Assembly (NCBI RefSeq): GCF_900107705.1
Contig: NZ_FNRE01000016.1
Location: 1 to 64,000 of the forward strand
DNA: 64,000 nt
Direction: 5' to 3'
DNA from: Prevotella sp. tc2-28
GTDB lineage: Bacteria; Bacteroidota; Bacteroidia; Bacteroidales; Bacteroidaceae
Part shown: positions 1-5,961 of the stretch, piece by piece
Layout of the letters: each line of letters starts with the position of its first letter
How positions within the stretch are numbered: the first letter of the stretch is position 1
Position numbers and translations under genes: made by a program
Notes under the pieces: model-generated
Database searches by the model: none
Seen by the model: only the letters and a program-made list of their open reading frames with translations
Told to the model about the DNA's origin: nothing

Positions 1-70
1 GACGTTGATAGGAGGCAGGTGTAAAGACGGTGACGTCAAAGCCGAGCCTTACTAATTGCCCGAGAGCTTT
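1..70 (+). rRNA. 23S ribosomal RNA, 3' end (partial)
   Basis: The first ~70 bases match the conserved 3' end of Bacteroidota 23S rRNA as I remember it, including the GCAGGTGTAAAGACGGT stretch and the closing ACTAATTGCCCGA segment. The rest of the gene lies left of the window. The exact 3' end is estimated. The 5S gene follows ~125 bp downstream on the same strand, the usual rRNA operon order. Confidence 0.88.
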
Positions 71-196
71 TGCCGCAGTCATCTTTTCAGGTGTTGGTAA
101 CGAATCGACATCTCTGGCTTGCTTGTGAAGATTGTCACCTTATACGTTTGGCATTCCAATAGTAAGATTGTAAATTGTCAAATAGTAAATTACATC

Positions 197-306
<110 letters not shown>

Positions 307-315
307 TTTTTCTTG

Positions 316-355
316 AAGCACCCTGTTTCAGCAATGAGACAGGGTGCTTTCTTTG
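316..355 (+). terminator. rRNA operon terminator
   Basis: A perfect stem AAGCACCCTGTTTC / GAGACAGGGTGCTT with a short loop is followed by TTCTTT. It lies 10 bases after the 5S gene, so it is an intrinsic terminator for the rRNA operon. Confidence 0.85.
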
Positions 356-394
356 TTCCATGCCTTAACTGTCGCGGATATCGTATTATTTTCG

Positions 395-402
395 TAACTT
401 TG
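395..402 (+). promoter_or_regulatory. Orphan -7 promoter box, antisense to next gene
   Basis: TAACTTTG matches the Bacteroidota -7 consensus TANNTTTG and is followed by GC at the expected start. No good -33 TTG sits 20 bases upstream. It points into the 3' end of a minus-strand gene, with no convincing plus-strand gene after it. It may be a remnant or an antisense start. Confidence 0.3.
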
Positions 403-414
403 CATCCATGAAAA

Positions 415-1086
415 TCATCCTATCAACCGTCGCAGTTGTTTATCGGAAGCCATTGGCAGAAACGTTCGGAAATGGGAAATAATGAGTTGATAAGACTCCT
501 CAGGGGTCCGTGGACAATGGAATCCATCACGTCCCATGAGCGTCTCGGGAGTGGTGAGCAGCGACCAGCCCCAACCATATTCACATCCATGCTTGTCAGT
601 GGGATATACGAAGTTCTCGGTGACTATCAGGCAGGCCATTTGCAGGCGGGTCACGTAACCGTCAAACTTACTACGCATCTTGGGGCCGTCGAAGCCACAG
701 GCCGCACGCAGTTCACGAGTAATGAGACTGCCGTGTTCGCGAAGCGTAGTCAGGATGATGTCGTCAATGGTTCCTTCGGCAGGCACAGGATACTTGCTGC
801 GACGGTAGTTGTAGAAGTCGGGCCACCACTCGCGGCTGACGAACCCGGCTTTCTTATTGAAGAACTTGCCATAAACGCAACTGCCGTCCGACACGATGGG
901 ACCTTTCCACTTCCACAGCGGCCAGTCCCACCCGCCATCGTCGAATACCACATAGCGGCAGTCGTCAGCTACCATCTCTTCTGCAGAATAGCCTTGTATG
1001 CCACTGTCTAACAGGGGTAGGAATCCCACCTCTTGAATGAATGCCGTCAGTTGGGCTGCTGAATATATCTCGTCGTGCTTCATCAT
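415..1086 (-). CDS. AlkZ-related (YcaQ-like) winged-helix protein
   Basis: This 223-residue protein resembles a family of Bacteroidota proteins that databases call AlkZ-related. The larger AlkZ/YcaQ proteins are DNA glycosylases that unhook interstrand crosslinks. The region around residues 45-95 is rich in Trp, Asp and Tyr (GGWDWPLWKWKGP, SREWWPDFYNYRRSKYP). The region around 100-150 (LREHGSLITRELRAACG) looks like a winged-helix segment. Catalytic activity is not established for this short family, so any repair role is inference. It is a single gene with a well-formed promoter at 1128-1158, and the start is a double ATG. The long plus-strand frame opposite it (436-1011) is a shadow. Confidence 0.8.
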   Translation of the reverse strand: MMKHDEIYSAAQLTAFIQEVGFLPLLDSGIQGYSAEEMVADDCRYVVFDDGGWDWPLWKWKGPIVSDGSCVYGKFFNKKAGFVSREWWPDFYNYRRSKYPVPAEGTIDDIILTTLREHGSLITRELRAACGFDGPKMRSKFDGYVTRLQMACLIVTENFVYPTDKHGCEYGWGWSLLTTPETLMGRDGFHCPRTPEESYQLIISHFRTFLPMASDKQLRRLIG

Positions 1087-1127
1087 ATAGAATCTTAGTC
1101 TTGCTTTACCCTGATGAATTTACAGTG

Positions 1128-1158
1128 CAAAACTACAATATTTTTCTGATAAGAACAA
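1128..1158 (-). promoter_or_regulatory. Promoter of AlkZ-related gene
   Basis: On the minus strand this reads TTG (1156-1158), 20 bases, then TAGTTTTG (1128-1135). That is the exact Bacteroidota promoter spacing. It leaves a leader of about 40 bases before the ATG at 1086. A second TATCTTTG lies at 1167-1174 without a matching -33. Confidence 0.7.
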
Positions 1159-1365
1159 ATAATCTGCAAAGATAAATTGAACGTGGCCGTTTAAGAATTT
1201 CTCTTTGAAGGCTCAAGAATAGCAAAAAATAGGGCAAAACACTTTAACTAGTTTAAAGCTTTCACCCTCGGCATCCGATTTTCGGTCTTGTCGGTTTTTT
1301 TTCGTTGAATTGTTAAATCATTGCAAATAATTGGCCAAAATAATCATGGTATTAAAAATAATTCC

Positions 1366-1373
1366 TATCTTTG
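1366..1373 (+). promoter_or_regulatory. -7 box of DUF4160/DUF2442 operon
   Basis: TATCTTTG matches the -7 consensus and lies 30 bases before the ATG at 1403. The -33 element is weak. The upstream 1175-1350 stretch is AT-rich and has no recognisable gene. It contains a short palindromic core TTTAACTAGTTTAAA near 1242-1256. Confidence 0.55.
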
Positions 1374-1402
1374 TGGCGGATAAACAATAAAACGAAAGGA
1401 TT

Positions 1403-1642
1403 ATGCCAGAAGTATTCAGATTTTTTGGATTCTCGTTCTTTTTCTACAGCAAAGAACATGAGCCACTACACATCCACGTGGAGGGCAATGGTGGCATGGC
1501 CAAGTTCGAGTGGAACGGCACGGAGTTTGTCCTCACTGATAAGCAGGGCATTAAATCGAACGATTTCCGCAAGATTAAGACTATAATTGACGAGAACGCA
1601 GACATCATTATCAAACGTTGGAACGAACATTTTAATAAATAA
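1403..1642 (+). CDS. DUF4160 domain protein
   Basis: The 79-residue protein fits the DUF4160 family. It opens with MPEVFRFFGFSFFFYSKEHEPLHIHVEG, a typical DUF4160 start with conserved HEPLHIHV residues, and is full length for the family. Function is unknown. DUF4160 genes are often next to DUF2442 genes, and the pair has a toxin-antitoxin-like layout. That role is a guess from gene order, not a demonstrated activity. The next gene begins 14 bases after the stop, so the two are almost certainly co-transcribed from the promoter at 1366. Confidence 0.88.
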   Translation: MPEVFRFFGFSFFFYSKEHEPLHIHVEGNGGMAKFEWNGTEFVLTDKQGIKSNDFRKIKTIIDENADIIIKRWNEHFNK

Positions 1643-1656
1643 AGGAGGACAAGCTT

Positions 1657-2064
1657 ATGAAGATTAAGGAAATTTGGTTCGATGCCGAACACATATATGG
1701 TTGTGACGAGGAAGGGCATGAGTACAGCCAGTCCCTCCTCTGGTATCCAAAATTGCGGACGGCTACCGACGAAGAAAGGGCTGCATACACTTTCGGTTTC
1801 GATGGCATCCACTGGCGCGGACTTGACGAGGACATCAGTTTCGAGAGTTTTACCTATGACGATTCTGAGCCAACGCCCCTACAGCGATTCTTCCTTACCC
1901 ACAAGGAAATCAATGTGGCAGAATTTGCCCGCTCCCTTGGCATGAATGCCACTCTGCTACGCAACTACATCAATGGTTTTAAGAAGCCTTCTGCCGAGCG
2001 TGAAAATGAGATCCTCGCACACATCCACAAGTTGGGTGAGGAAATGATGGCAGCATGCTTTTGA
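1657..2064 (+). CDS. DUF2442 protein with C-terminal helix-turn-helix
   Basis: The 135-residue protein has an N-terminal DUF2442 domain (about residues 1-70). A Cro/XRE-like helix-turn-helix follows around residues 80-125: the segment INVAEFARSLGMNATLLRNYINGFKKPS has the A-x-x-L-G-x-x-x-x-x-L-x-x-Y-x-x-G pattern. A strong Shine-Dalgarno AAAGGAGG precedes the ATG, which is unusual because most genes here lack one. The DNA-binding domain suggests it represses its own two-gene operon, as an antitoxin-like partner of the DUF4160 protein. That role is inferred. Confidence 0.86.
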   Translation: MKIKEIWFDAEHIYGCDEEGHEYSQSLLWYPKLRTATDEERAAYTFGFDGIHWRGLDEDISFESFTYDDSEPTPLQRFFLTHKEINVAEFARSLGMNATLLRNYINGFKKPSAERENEILAHIHKLGEEMMAACF

Positions 2065-2105
2065 TAAAACAGACCATAACCTCTTCCAATCTTTGGGCAT
2101 GAACA

Positions 2106-2201
2106 ATGGAACAGAAATACGGGAAAAACAGTATAGACATTGAGGCGCTGCGCGAGTTTTGCGAGCGCGAGGGCAAGATGGGTAGATCAGGGGTTCCCTG
2201 A
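2106..2201 (+). pseudogene. N-terminal gene remnant cut at a hairpin repeat
   Basis: An ATG opens a well-formed start of 24 residues (MEQKYGKNSIDIEALREFCE, then REGK) with gene-like composition. After MGRS it runs into the 21-bp palindrome at 2184-2204 and stops. It looks like the 5' end of a lost gene truncated by the repeat element. I do not recognise the parent family. Confidence 0.45.
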
Positions 2202-2204
2202 TCT
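2184..2204. repeat. 21-bp AGATCAG/CTGATCT palindrome
   Basis: AGATCAGGG-GTT-CCCTGATCT has perfect 9-bp arms. It is the shortest member of a family of elements bounded by AGATCAG and CTGATCT. The family recurs inside and after the module genes at 2460, 2935, 3187, 3621 and 3854. Confidence 0.85.
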
Positions 2205-2283
2205 GTTATAAAACATTAAAGGTTTACGAAGTATGATGACATATTACAATAATTATGGTTGATCAGGCTCTCTCTGGTCTATC

Positions 2284-2484
2284 GGAAGAATGCAGGAGGG
2301 AATCCATATCAATTACTCATCAAAGAAATGTAAAACATGAAACAAATATCAATAATCATAGCACTGGCATTGCTTACTACCATTGCCAATGCCCAGAACA
2401 TCACCGGCTCGCACGAGGTGAGAGCCAACGATGAAGTGAAGAAGCAACAGGTGGAGAACAGATCGGAGAACCGTCCCCTGACCT
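2284..2484 (+). repeat. Leader/signal-peptide module, copy 1
   Basis: This ~200-bp direct repeat comprises a 53-base 5' leader, the signal-peptide codons and a charged linker. It ends at a degenerate AGATCGG...CTGACCT palindrome. The other copies are at 3011-3211 and 3678-3873. Leader bases and coding bases are equally conserved, which indicates recent duplication. Confidence 0.9.
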
Positions 2485-2936
2485 ATCCAACTATAAATAG
2501 CCAGACACTGGAGGGTCAACTTCCATTCAAATATATGGAGGTGACAAAAGATGTTACAAATGTAGATTCGGTTTTCAAGACAAACTTTAAAAGGCTATAT
2601 ACTATTGTCGAAACTAATAAAGATACTGAAATACATAATAATCACGCTTTAGAGTTTATTGCAGTAATCTCTATGATGTCCGGAATTGACTTTGTGAAAA
2701 CACATTGTTATATGCCTACAAAGATAAATTTTGACGATATTACCAATATGCATCTTTGGTATGTCCGTAACCAAAAAAGTATATCTTTGGATGTCCTAAA
2801 GCGTTTCTATATAGCGACACGTGTATATTGTTTCGAATCTTATGATGAACTTGAAACCTATTTCAATCAATTGGACTATTATGTTATTCGTGATGATGAA
2901 TTCAAGAAATGGTTGAGCGAAAAACAAAAAGAGTAG
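2337..2936 (+). CDS. Secreted protein, module copy 1 with unique body
   Basis: The 199-residue protein starts with a signal peptide (MKQISIIIALALLTTIANAQ, cleavage likely after Ala-Asn-Ala). A charged linker of about 28 residues follows (SHEVRANDEVKKQQVENRSE). Both are shared with the genes at 3064 and 3731. From residue ~50 on the sequence is unique: a mixed helical domain with no family I recognise and one Cys in a THCYMP motif. There is no lipobox Cys, so a soluble periplasmic or exported protein is likely. The stop codon TAG is the first part of the 54-bp repeat at 2935. Base composition of the body is more AT-rich than the housekeeping genes. Confidence 0.8.
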   Translation: MKQISIIIALALLTTIANAQNITGSHEVRANDEVKKQQVENRSENRPLTYPTINSQTLEGQLPFKYMEVTKDVTNVDSVFKTNFKRLYTIVETNKDTEIHNNHALEFIAVISMMSGIDFVKTHCYMPTKINFDDITNMHLWYVRNQKSISLDVLKRFYIATRVYCFESYDELETYFNQLDYYVIRDDEFKKWLSEKQKE

Positions 2937-2988
2937 ATCAGGGGACGGTTCTTGCTTTGGCAAGCGACTACGTCGATTACTCTGATCT
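2935..2988. repeat. 54-bp cloverleaf-like repeat, copy A
   Basis: It begins AGATCAG and ends CTGATCT, with two small internal hairpins (TTGC-tttg-GCAA and CGAC...GTCG), so it can fold as a three-way junction. Its first 18 bases are the reverse complement of AGAACCGTCCCCTGATCT, the end of the leader module. A partial second copy follows at 2990-3007. A near-identical copy lies at 3621-3674. Confidence 0.85.
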
Positions 2989-3010
2989 GTTCAGGGGACT
3001 CTGATCTACG

Positions 3011-3211
3011 GGAAGAATGTAGGAGGGAATCCATATCAATTACTCATCAAAGAAATGTAAAACATGAAACAAATATCAATAACAATAGCCTTAGCATTGC
3101 TTACAACCATTGCCAATGCCCAGAACATCAAAGGGTCGCACCAGGTGAGGGTCAACGATGAAGTGAAGAAGCAACAGGTGGAGAACAGATCAGAGAACCG
3201 TCCCCTGATCT
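3011..3211 (+). repeat. Leader/signal-peptide module, copy 2
   Basis: The same ~200-bp unit as at 2284, with the same 53-base distance to the ATG. It ends at the perfect palindrome-bounded element AGATCAG...CTGATCT at 3187-3211, after which the gene body becomes unique. Confidence 0.9.
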
Positions 3212-3612
3212 ATGTAGGTGTATATGGCAATGACTCTATCCTTATTGATAAAATCTGGACAGAAAGGCGTACCATATTTTACAATGAAGAAGAAATGGAT
3301 TCCATAGGAGAAGGTCCTATGATAGAGGATACAGGTATCGCATGTGGCTATGCAGGATGTAGAAAAATAGAATTTTTAAGTAATCATCGGTTTAAAAAGA
3401 CATATCCTTGGGGAGAAGTTTGCCTAGGTAGTTGGAATCTTAAGGATGATGTGTTGACAATTATATTTGATAAAAGAGAAAGAAAGGGAAAGAAAAAGTA
3501 TCGGTTTAAGATCAAGTATAGAGAGAAGGAAGAATGCCCCACTCTCTATTTGTTTGAGATAAAGCGTATCGCTTGTTATATTTTCTGTGATTACAGACTA
3601 GAAAAGAGTTAG
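3064..3612 (+). CDS. Secreted protein, module copy 2 with unique body
   Basis: The 182-residue protein shares its first ~48 residues with the gene at 2337 (signal peptide MKQISITIALALLTTIANAQ and the KKQQVENRSENRPL linker). The remainder is unrelated to that gene. The body has a beta-rich look (GSWNLKDDVLTIIFDKRERK, KKYRFKIKYREKE) that could suit a small lipocalin-like fold. I do not recognise a family. It has five Cys residues in the body. The body is bracketed by 18-bp inverted repeats (3194-3211 and 3621-3638). The start is fixed by alignment with the other copies. Confidence 0.78.
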   Translation: MKQISITIALALLTTIANAQNIKGSHQVRVNDEVKKQQVENRSENRPLIYVGVYGNDSILIDKIWTERRTIFYNEEEMDSIGEGPMIEDTGIACGYAGCRKIEFLSNHRFKKTYPWGEVCLGSWNLKDDVLTIIFDKRERKGKKKYRFKIKYREKEECPTLYLFEIKRIACYIFCDYRLEKS

Positions 3613-3620
3613 GGTTAGGT

Positions 3621-3674
3621 AGATCAGGGGACGGTTCTTGCTTTGGCAAGCGACTTCGTCGATTACTCTGATCT
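3621..3674. repeat. 54-bp cloverleaf-like repeat, copy B
   Basis: Differs from the copy at 2935 by one base (CTTCG for CTACG). It has the same AGATCAG/CTGATCT ends and two inner hairpins. It lies 9 bases after the stop of the preceding gene and directly before the third leader module. Confidence 0.85.
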
Positions 3675-3677
3675 ACG

Positions 3678-3873
3678 GGAAGAATGCAGGAGGGAATCCA
3701 TATCAATTACTCATCAAAGAAATGTAAAATATGAAACAAATATTAATAATCATAGCACTGGCATTGCTTACTACCATTGCCAATGCCCAGAACATCAAAG
3801 GGTCGCACGAGGTGAGGGCCAACGATGAAGTGAAGAAGCAACAGGTGGAGAACAGATCAGAGTCCCCTGATTT
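3678..3873 (+). repeat. Leader/signal-peptide module, copy 3
   Basis: Third copy of the module. It is nearly identical to copies 1 and 2 through the linker, then has a 5-base deletion (AACCG) inside the terminal palindrome. No body follows. Confidence 0.88.
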
Positions 3874-3877
3874 ATAA
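3731..3877 (+). pseudogene. Body-less module: 48-residue signal-peptide ORF
   Basis: The third module encodes only the signal peptide (MKQILIIIALALLTTIANAQ) and linker, then SPDL and a stop. Relative to copy 2 a 5-base deletion shifts the frame at the boundary where a body would begin. Either it is an empty cassette site or a decayed gene. The secreted remnant would be about 28 residues. It is too short to be predicted by length alone and is supported only by its near identity to copies 1 and 2. Confidence 0.6.
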
Positions 3878-3899
3878 TTAATAACATCTAACGTTAATA

Positions 3900-4076
3900 A
3901 TGATGCTAATATTAAAGAACTTAGTATGTTTGGTTTTAATAATGGTATTAATCTTCTTGGTTGTCATCTTGATTAAATGCCTACAAAGCGATGTGTCGTT
4001 AATCATATTACCACTGATAGGCATATCTTCTACATTAGCAACCATTAGATGGATTCTCAATAATCCCAGTAAATAA
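3900..4076 (+). CDS. Small hydrophobic protein, 58 residues
   Basis: A double ATG opens a 58-codon frame with two hydrophobic segments, about residues 3-25 (LILKNLVCLVLIMVLIFLVV) and 34-48 (LIILPLIGISSTLAT). They are separated by a short polar turn and followed by a polar tail RWILNNPSK. It would be a two-pass membrane peptide. No promoter or clear ribosome binding site is visible. It follows the body-less module by 22 bases. Such short hydrophobic frames can be membrane toxins or chance; I cannot tell which. Confidence 0.4.
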   Translation: MMLILKNLVCLVLIMVLIFLVVILIKCLQSDVSLIILPLIGISSTLATIRWILNNPSK

Positions 4077-4402
4077 TTCGGTTGTATTTACTTTTGACAA
4101 AACACCGATGAGTCCATAACATATTTTGCAAAAAATATTTTTTTAAAAACAGGAAATAGCCTACATGCCTACACGGATTTTGTGTAATTATTTGGTTTTT
4201 AGTTGATTGCAGAAAAGCAAGCCTACACTAAGCCTACACAAAGCCTACACAAAGCCTACACAAAGCCTACACTGAACCTACACAAAGCCTACATGATTTT
4301 GAGTTTTTTCGGCAAAAAACACTCGAAATAGGAAGGACTACTATACGAGGGAGCAGAAATGGAAACAAAGGATCGGAAGGATTAGCATGAAGGGTAATGA
4401 TG

Positions 4403-4420
4403 AAATTCTCTAGAGAATTT
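4403..4420. repeat. 18-bp perfect palindrome, copy 1
   Basis: AAATTCTCTAGAGAATTT is a perfect palindrome lying near the centre of the 11-bp repeat structure. An identical copy lies 66 bases downstream at 4469. Confidence 0.9.
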
Positions 4421-4468
4421 TCGGCTTGCTATACGATGTGGCTTTTGCTGGTAGGCGAGGGAATGCTC

Positions 4469-4486
4469 AAATTCTCTAGAGAATTT
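4469..4486. repeat. 18-bp perfect palindrome, copy 2
   Basis: Identical to the palindrome at 4403-4420. Two identical dyads 66 bp apart (six turns at 11 bp per turn) look like paired binding sites for a dimeric protein; that reading is inference. Confidence 0.9.
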
Positions 4487-4784
4487 AGGAGGAAGGACTA
4501 AAGGGAGATTTTCCTGGTTTAGGATTTACATTTTGCGGGAAGCCTATCTAGACTTTATGTAGGTTCAGTGTAGGCTTTGTGTAGACTTTATGTAGGTTCA
4601 GTGTAGGCTTAGTGTAGGTTCAGTGTAGGCTCGGCGAACGCTACTTTCCTTTGTTTATCGGCATTTGAGTGCGATTCTGTGTAGGCATGTAGGCTATTTT
4701 GCAATTTTCGAAAATATTTTTTTGCAAACTGTGTAATCCCCCACCTGATGCAATAATCCTCCCGCGTATGCGTTATAATAAGGT

Positions 4785-5900
4785 ATGCAGTGGACTGACC
4801 AGATACGACGAATCAAGATTGTCTTGGTGGTTGCAGCGGTGTTAATCGCTGTGGCATCTTTGTTGATATCCCACTTCTTGGTGCGCGACTTATCAAAAGA
4901 GGAGCATAACCGCATGGAGGTGTGGGCACAGGCATTGCATGCCTTAAATGCTGCTGACGAGACAACGGACCTGTCGCTGGTGCTGAGCGTGATGGAGGGC
5001 AACAACACCATTCCCGTTATTGTGATGAATGACGAGGGCGAGATTACCGACTATCGTAATATTGAAGACACTACAAGCATTGACAGCTATGTACAAAGTA
5101 TGATTCGTGCGGGCGATACGATTCGTGTGGACGGTCAGCTAGTGTGCTACGACGAGTCTATCATGTTGAAACGGTTGTCGGCATGGCCTTATATCCAGTT
5201 GGGTATTGTGCTCGTGTTTGTGGTTGTGGCCATTTTTGCCTTGCTGTCCTCGAAACGTGCTGAACAGAACAAGGTATGGGTGGGGCTTTCCAAAGAGACA
5301 GCTCACCAGTTGGGAACACCCGTGTCGAGCCTGATGGCATGGGTGGAAATGCTGAAGGAACAGTATCCCGACGATGCCTTGTTGCCGGAGATGGACAAGG
5401 ACGTCAAACGCCTGCAGTTGATAGCAGAGCGCTTCTCTAAGATAGGCTCGTTGCCAGAGCCGGTAGAAGCCTCGATGAATGAGGTCTTGAAGCATGTCGT
5501 TGACTATATGGATCGTCGTACGTCCAGTCAGGTGAAGATGATAAACCTGTTACCAGACCATGATGTAAAGGTCCGCATGAATGCCTCCTTGTTTGAATGG
5601 GTTATCGAGAACCTATGTAAGAATGCTGTGGACGCGATGGAAGGAAAGGGTTCTATCACATTGAGCCTGGTAGAAACCCCTTCCGACATTATTGTAGAGG
5701 TACAAGATACGGGAAAGGGTATCAAGAAGAAAGACCTGGCAAATGTCTTTACTCCAGGTTTTACCACCAAGAAAAGAGGCTGGGGACTCGGACTGTCGCT
5801 GGCACGACGCATCGTGGAAGAATACCATCACGGTCGTATTTTTGTAAAACAATCAGAAGTAGGGAAGGGTACTACGTTCCGTATAGAATTGAAAAAATAA
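4785..5900 (+). CDS. Membrane sensor histidine kinase
   Basis: The 371-residue protein has transmembrane helices at about 10-33 and 136-155 that flank a ~100-residue periplasmic sensor domain. A HisKA-like segment follows, with His174 in ETAHQLGTPVSSL. The HATPase domain has N box ENLCKNAVDAM (Asn280), G1 DTGKGI (308-313) and G2 GWGLGL (332-337). It should autophosphorylate on His174 and pass phosphate to a response regulator. None is encoded next to it, so it is an orphan kinase. Its signal is unknown. No clear promoter box is seen in the 60 bases upstream, where the 11-bp repeat structure ends. Confidence 0.9.
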   Translation: MQWTDQIRRIKIVLVVAAVLIAVASLLISHFLVRDLSKEEHNRMEVWAQALHALNAADETTDLSLVLSVMEGNNTIPVIVMNDEGEITDYRNIEDTTSIDSYVQSMIRAGDTIRVDGQLVCYDESIMLKRLSAWPYIQLGIVLVFVVVAIFALLSSKRAEQNKVWVGLSKETAHQLGTPVSSLMAWVEMLKEQYPDDALLPEMDKDVKRLQLIAERFSKIGSLPEPVEASMNEVLKHVVDYMDRRTSSQVKMINLLPDHDVKVRMNASLFEWVIENLCKNAVDAMEGKGSITLSLVETPSDIIVEVQDTGKGIKKKDLANVFTPGFTTKKRGWGLGLSLARRIVEEYHHGRIFVKQSEVGKGTTFRIELKK

Positions 5901-5909
5901 GCATTTTTT

Positions 5910-5940
5910 TTGGATATTTCCTCAAATCTTTGTACCTTTG
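5910..5940 (+). promoter_or_regulatory. Promoter of DUF177-rpmF-fabH operon
   Basis: TTG (5910-5912), 20 bases, TACCTTTG (5933-5940): an exact consensus match. It gives a leader of about 15 bases before the ATG at 5962. Confidence 0.8.
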
Positions 5941-5961
5941 CACCCCAAATGAAGTGTTGTC

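Larger units (their letters stand above)
4126..4730. repeat. Symmetric ~600-bp inverted structure with 11-bp repeats
   Basis: No gene is visible from 4077 to 4784. The stretch is one nested inverted structure. The outermost arms are TTTGCAAAAAA-type runs at 4126-4142 and 4713-4730. Inside them is a perfect 20-bp inverted repeat, AATAGCCTACATGCCTACAC at 4155-4174 and its complement at 4681-4700. Inside that are seven tandem 11-bp units (consensus RCCTACACWRA) at about 4221-4298, and seven in the opposite orientation at about 4556-4631, both with exact 11-base phasing. The middle holds two copies of one 18-bp palindrome. Function is unknown; see findings. Confidence 0.9.

Noticed and set aside
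436..1011. 191-codon plus-strand frame
   Set aside because: It lies wholly opposite the AlkZ-related gene, which has a conserved-looking protein, a promoter and a proper start. The plus-strand protein looks random.
2952..3161. Plus-strand frame across the leader of module copy 2, repeated at 3643-3828
   Set aside because: It is similar in two copies only because the DNA module itself is duplicated. It starts in the 54-bp repeat and reads the signal peptide in the wrong frame.
4207..4640. CCTACAC repeats as a CRISPR array
   Set aside because: Repeats are contiguous 11-mers with no unique spacers, occur in both orientations and have no cas genes nearby.
4694..5011. 105-codon minus-strand frame at the edge of the repeat structure
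   Set aside because: It is antisense to the histidine kinase start and to the repeat arm, with no promoter or family resemblance.
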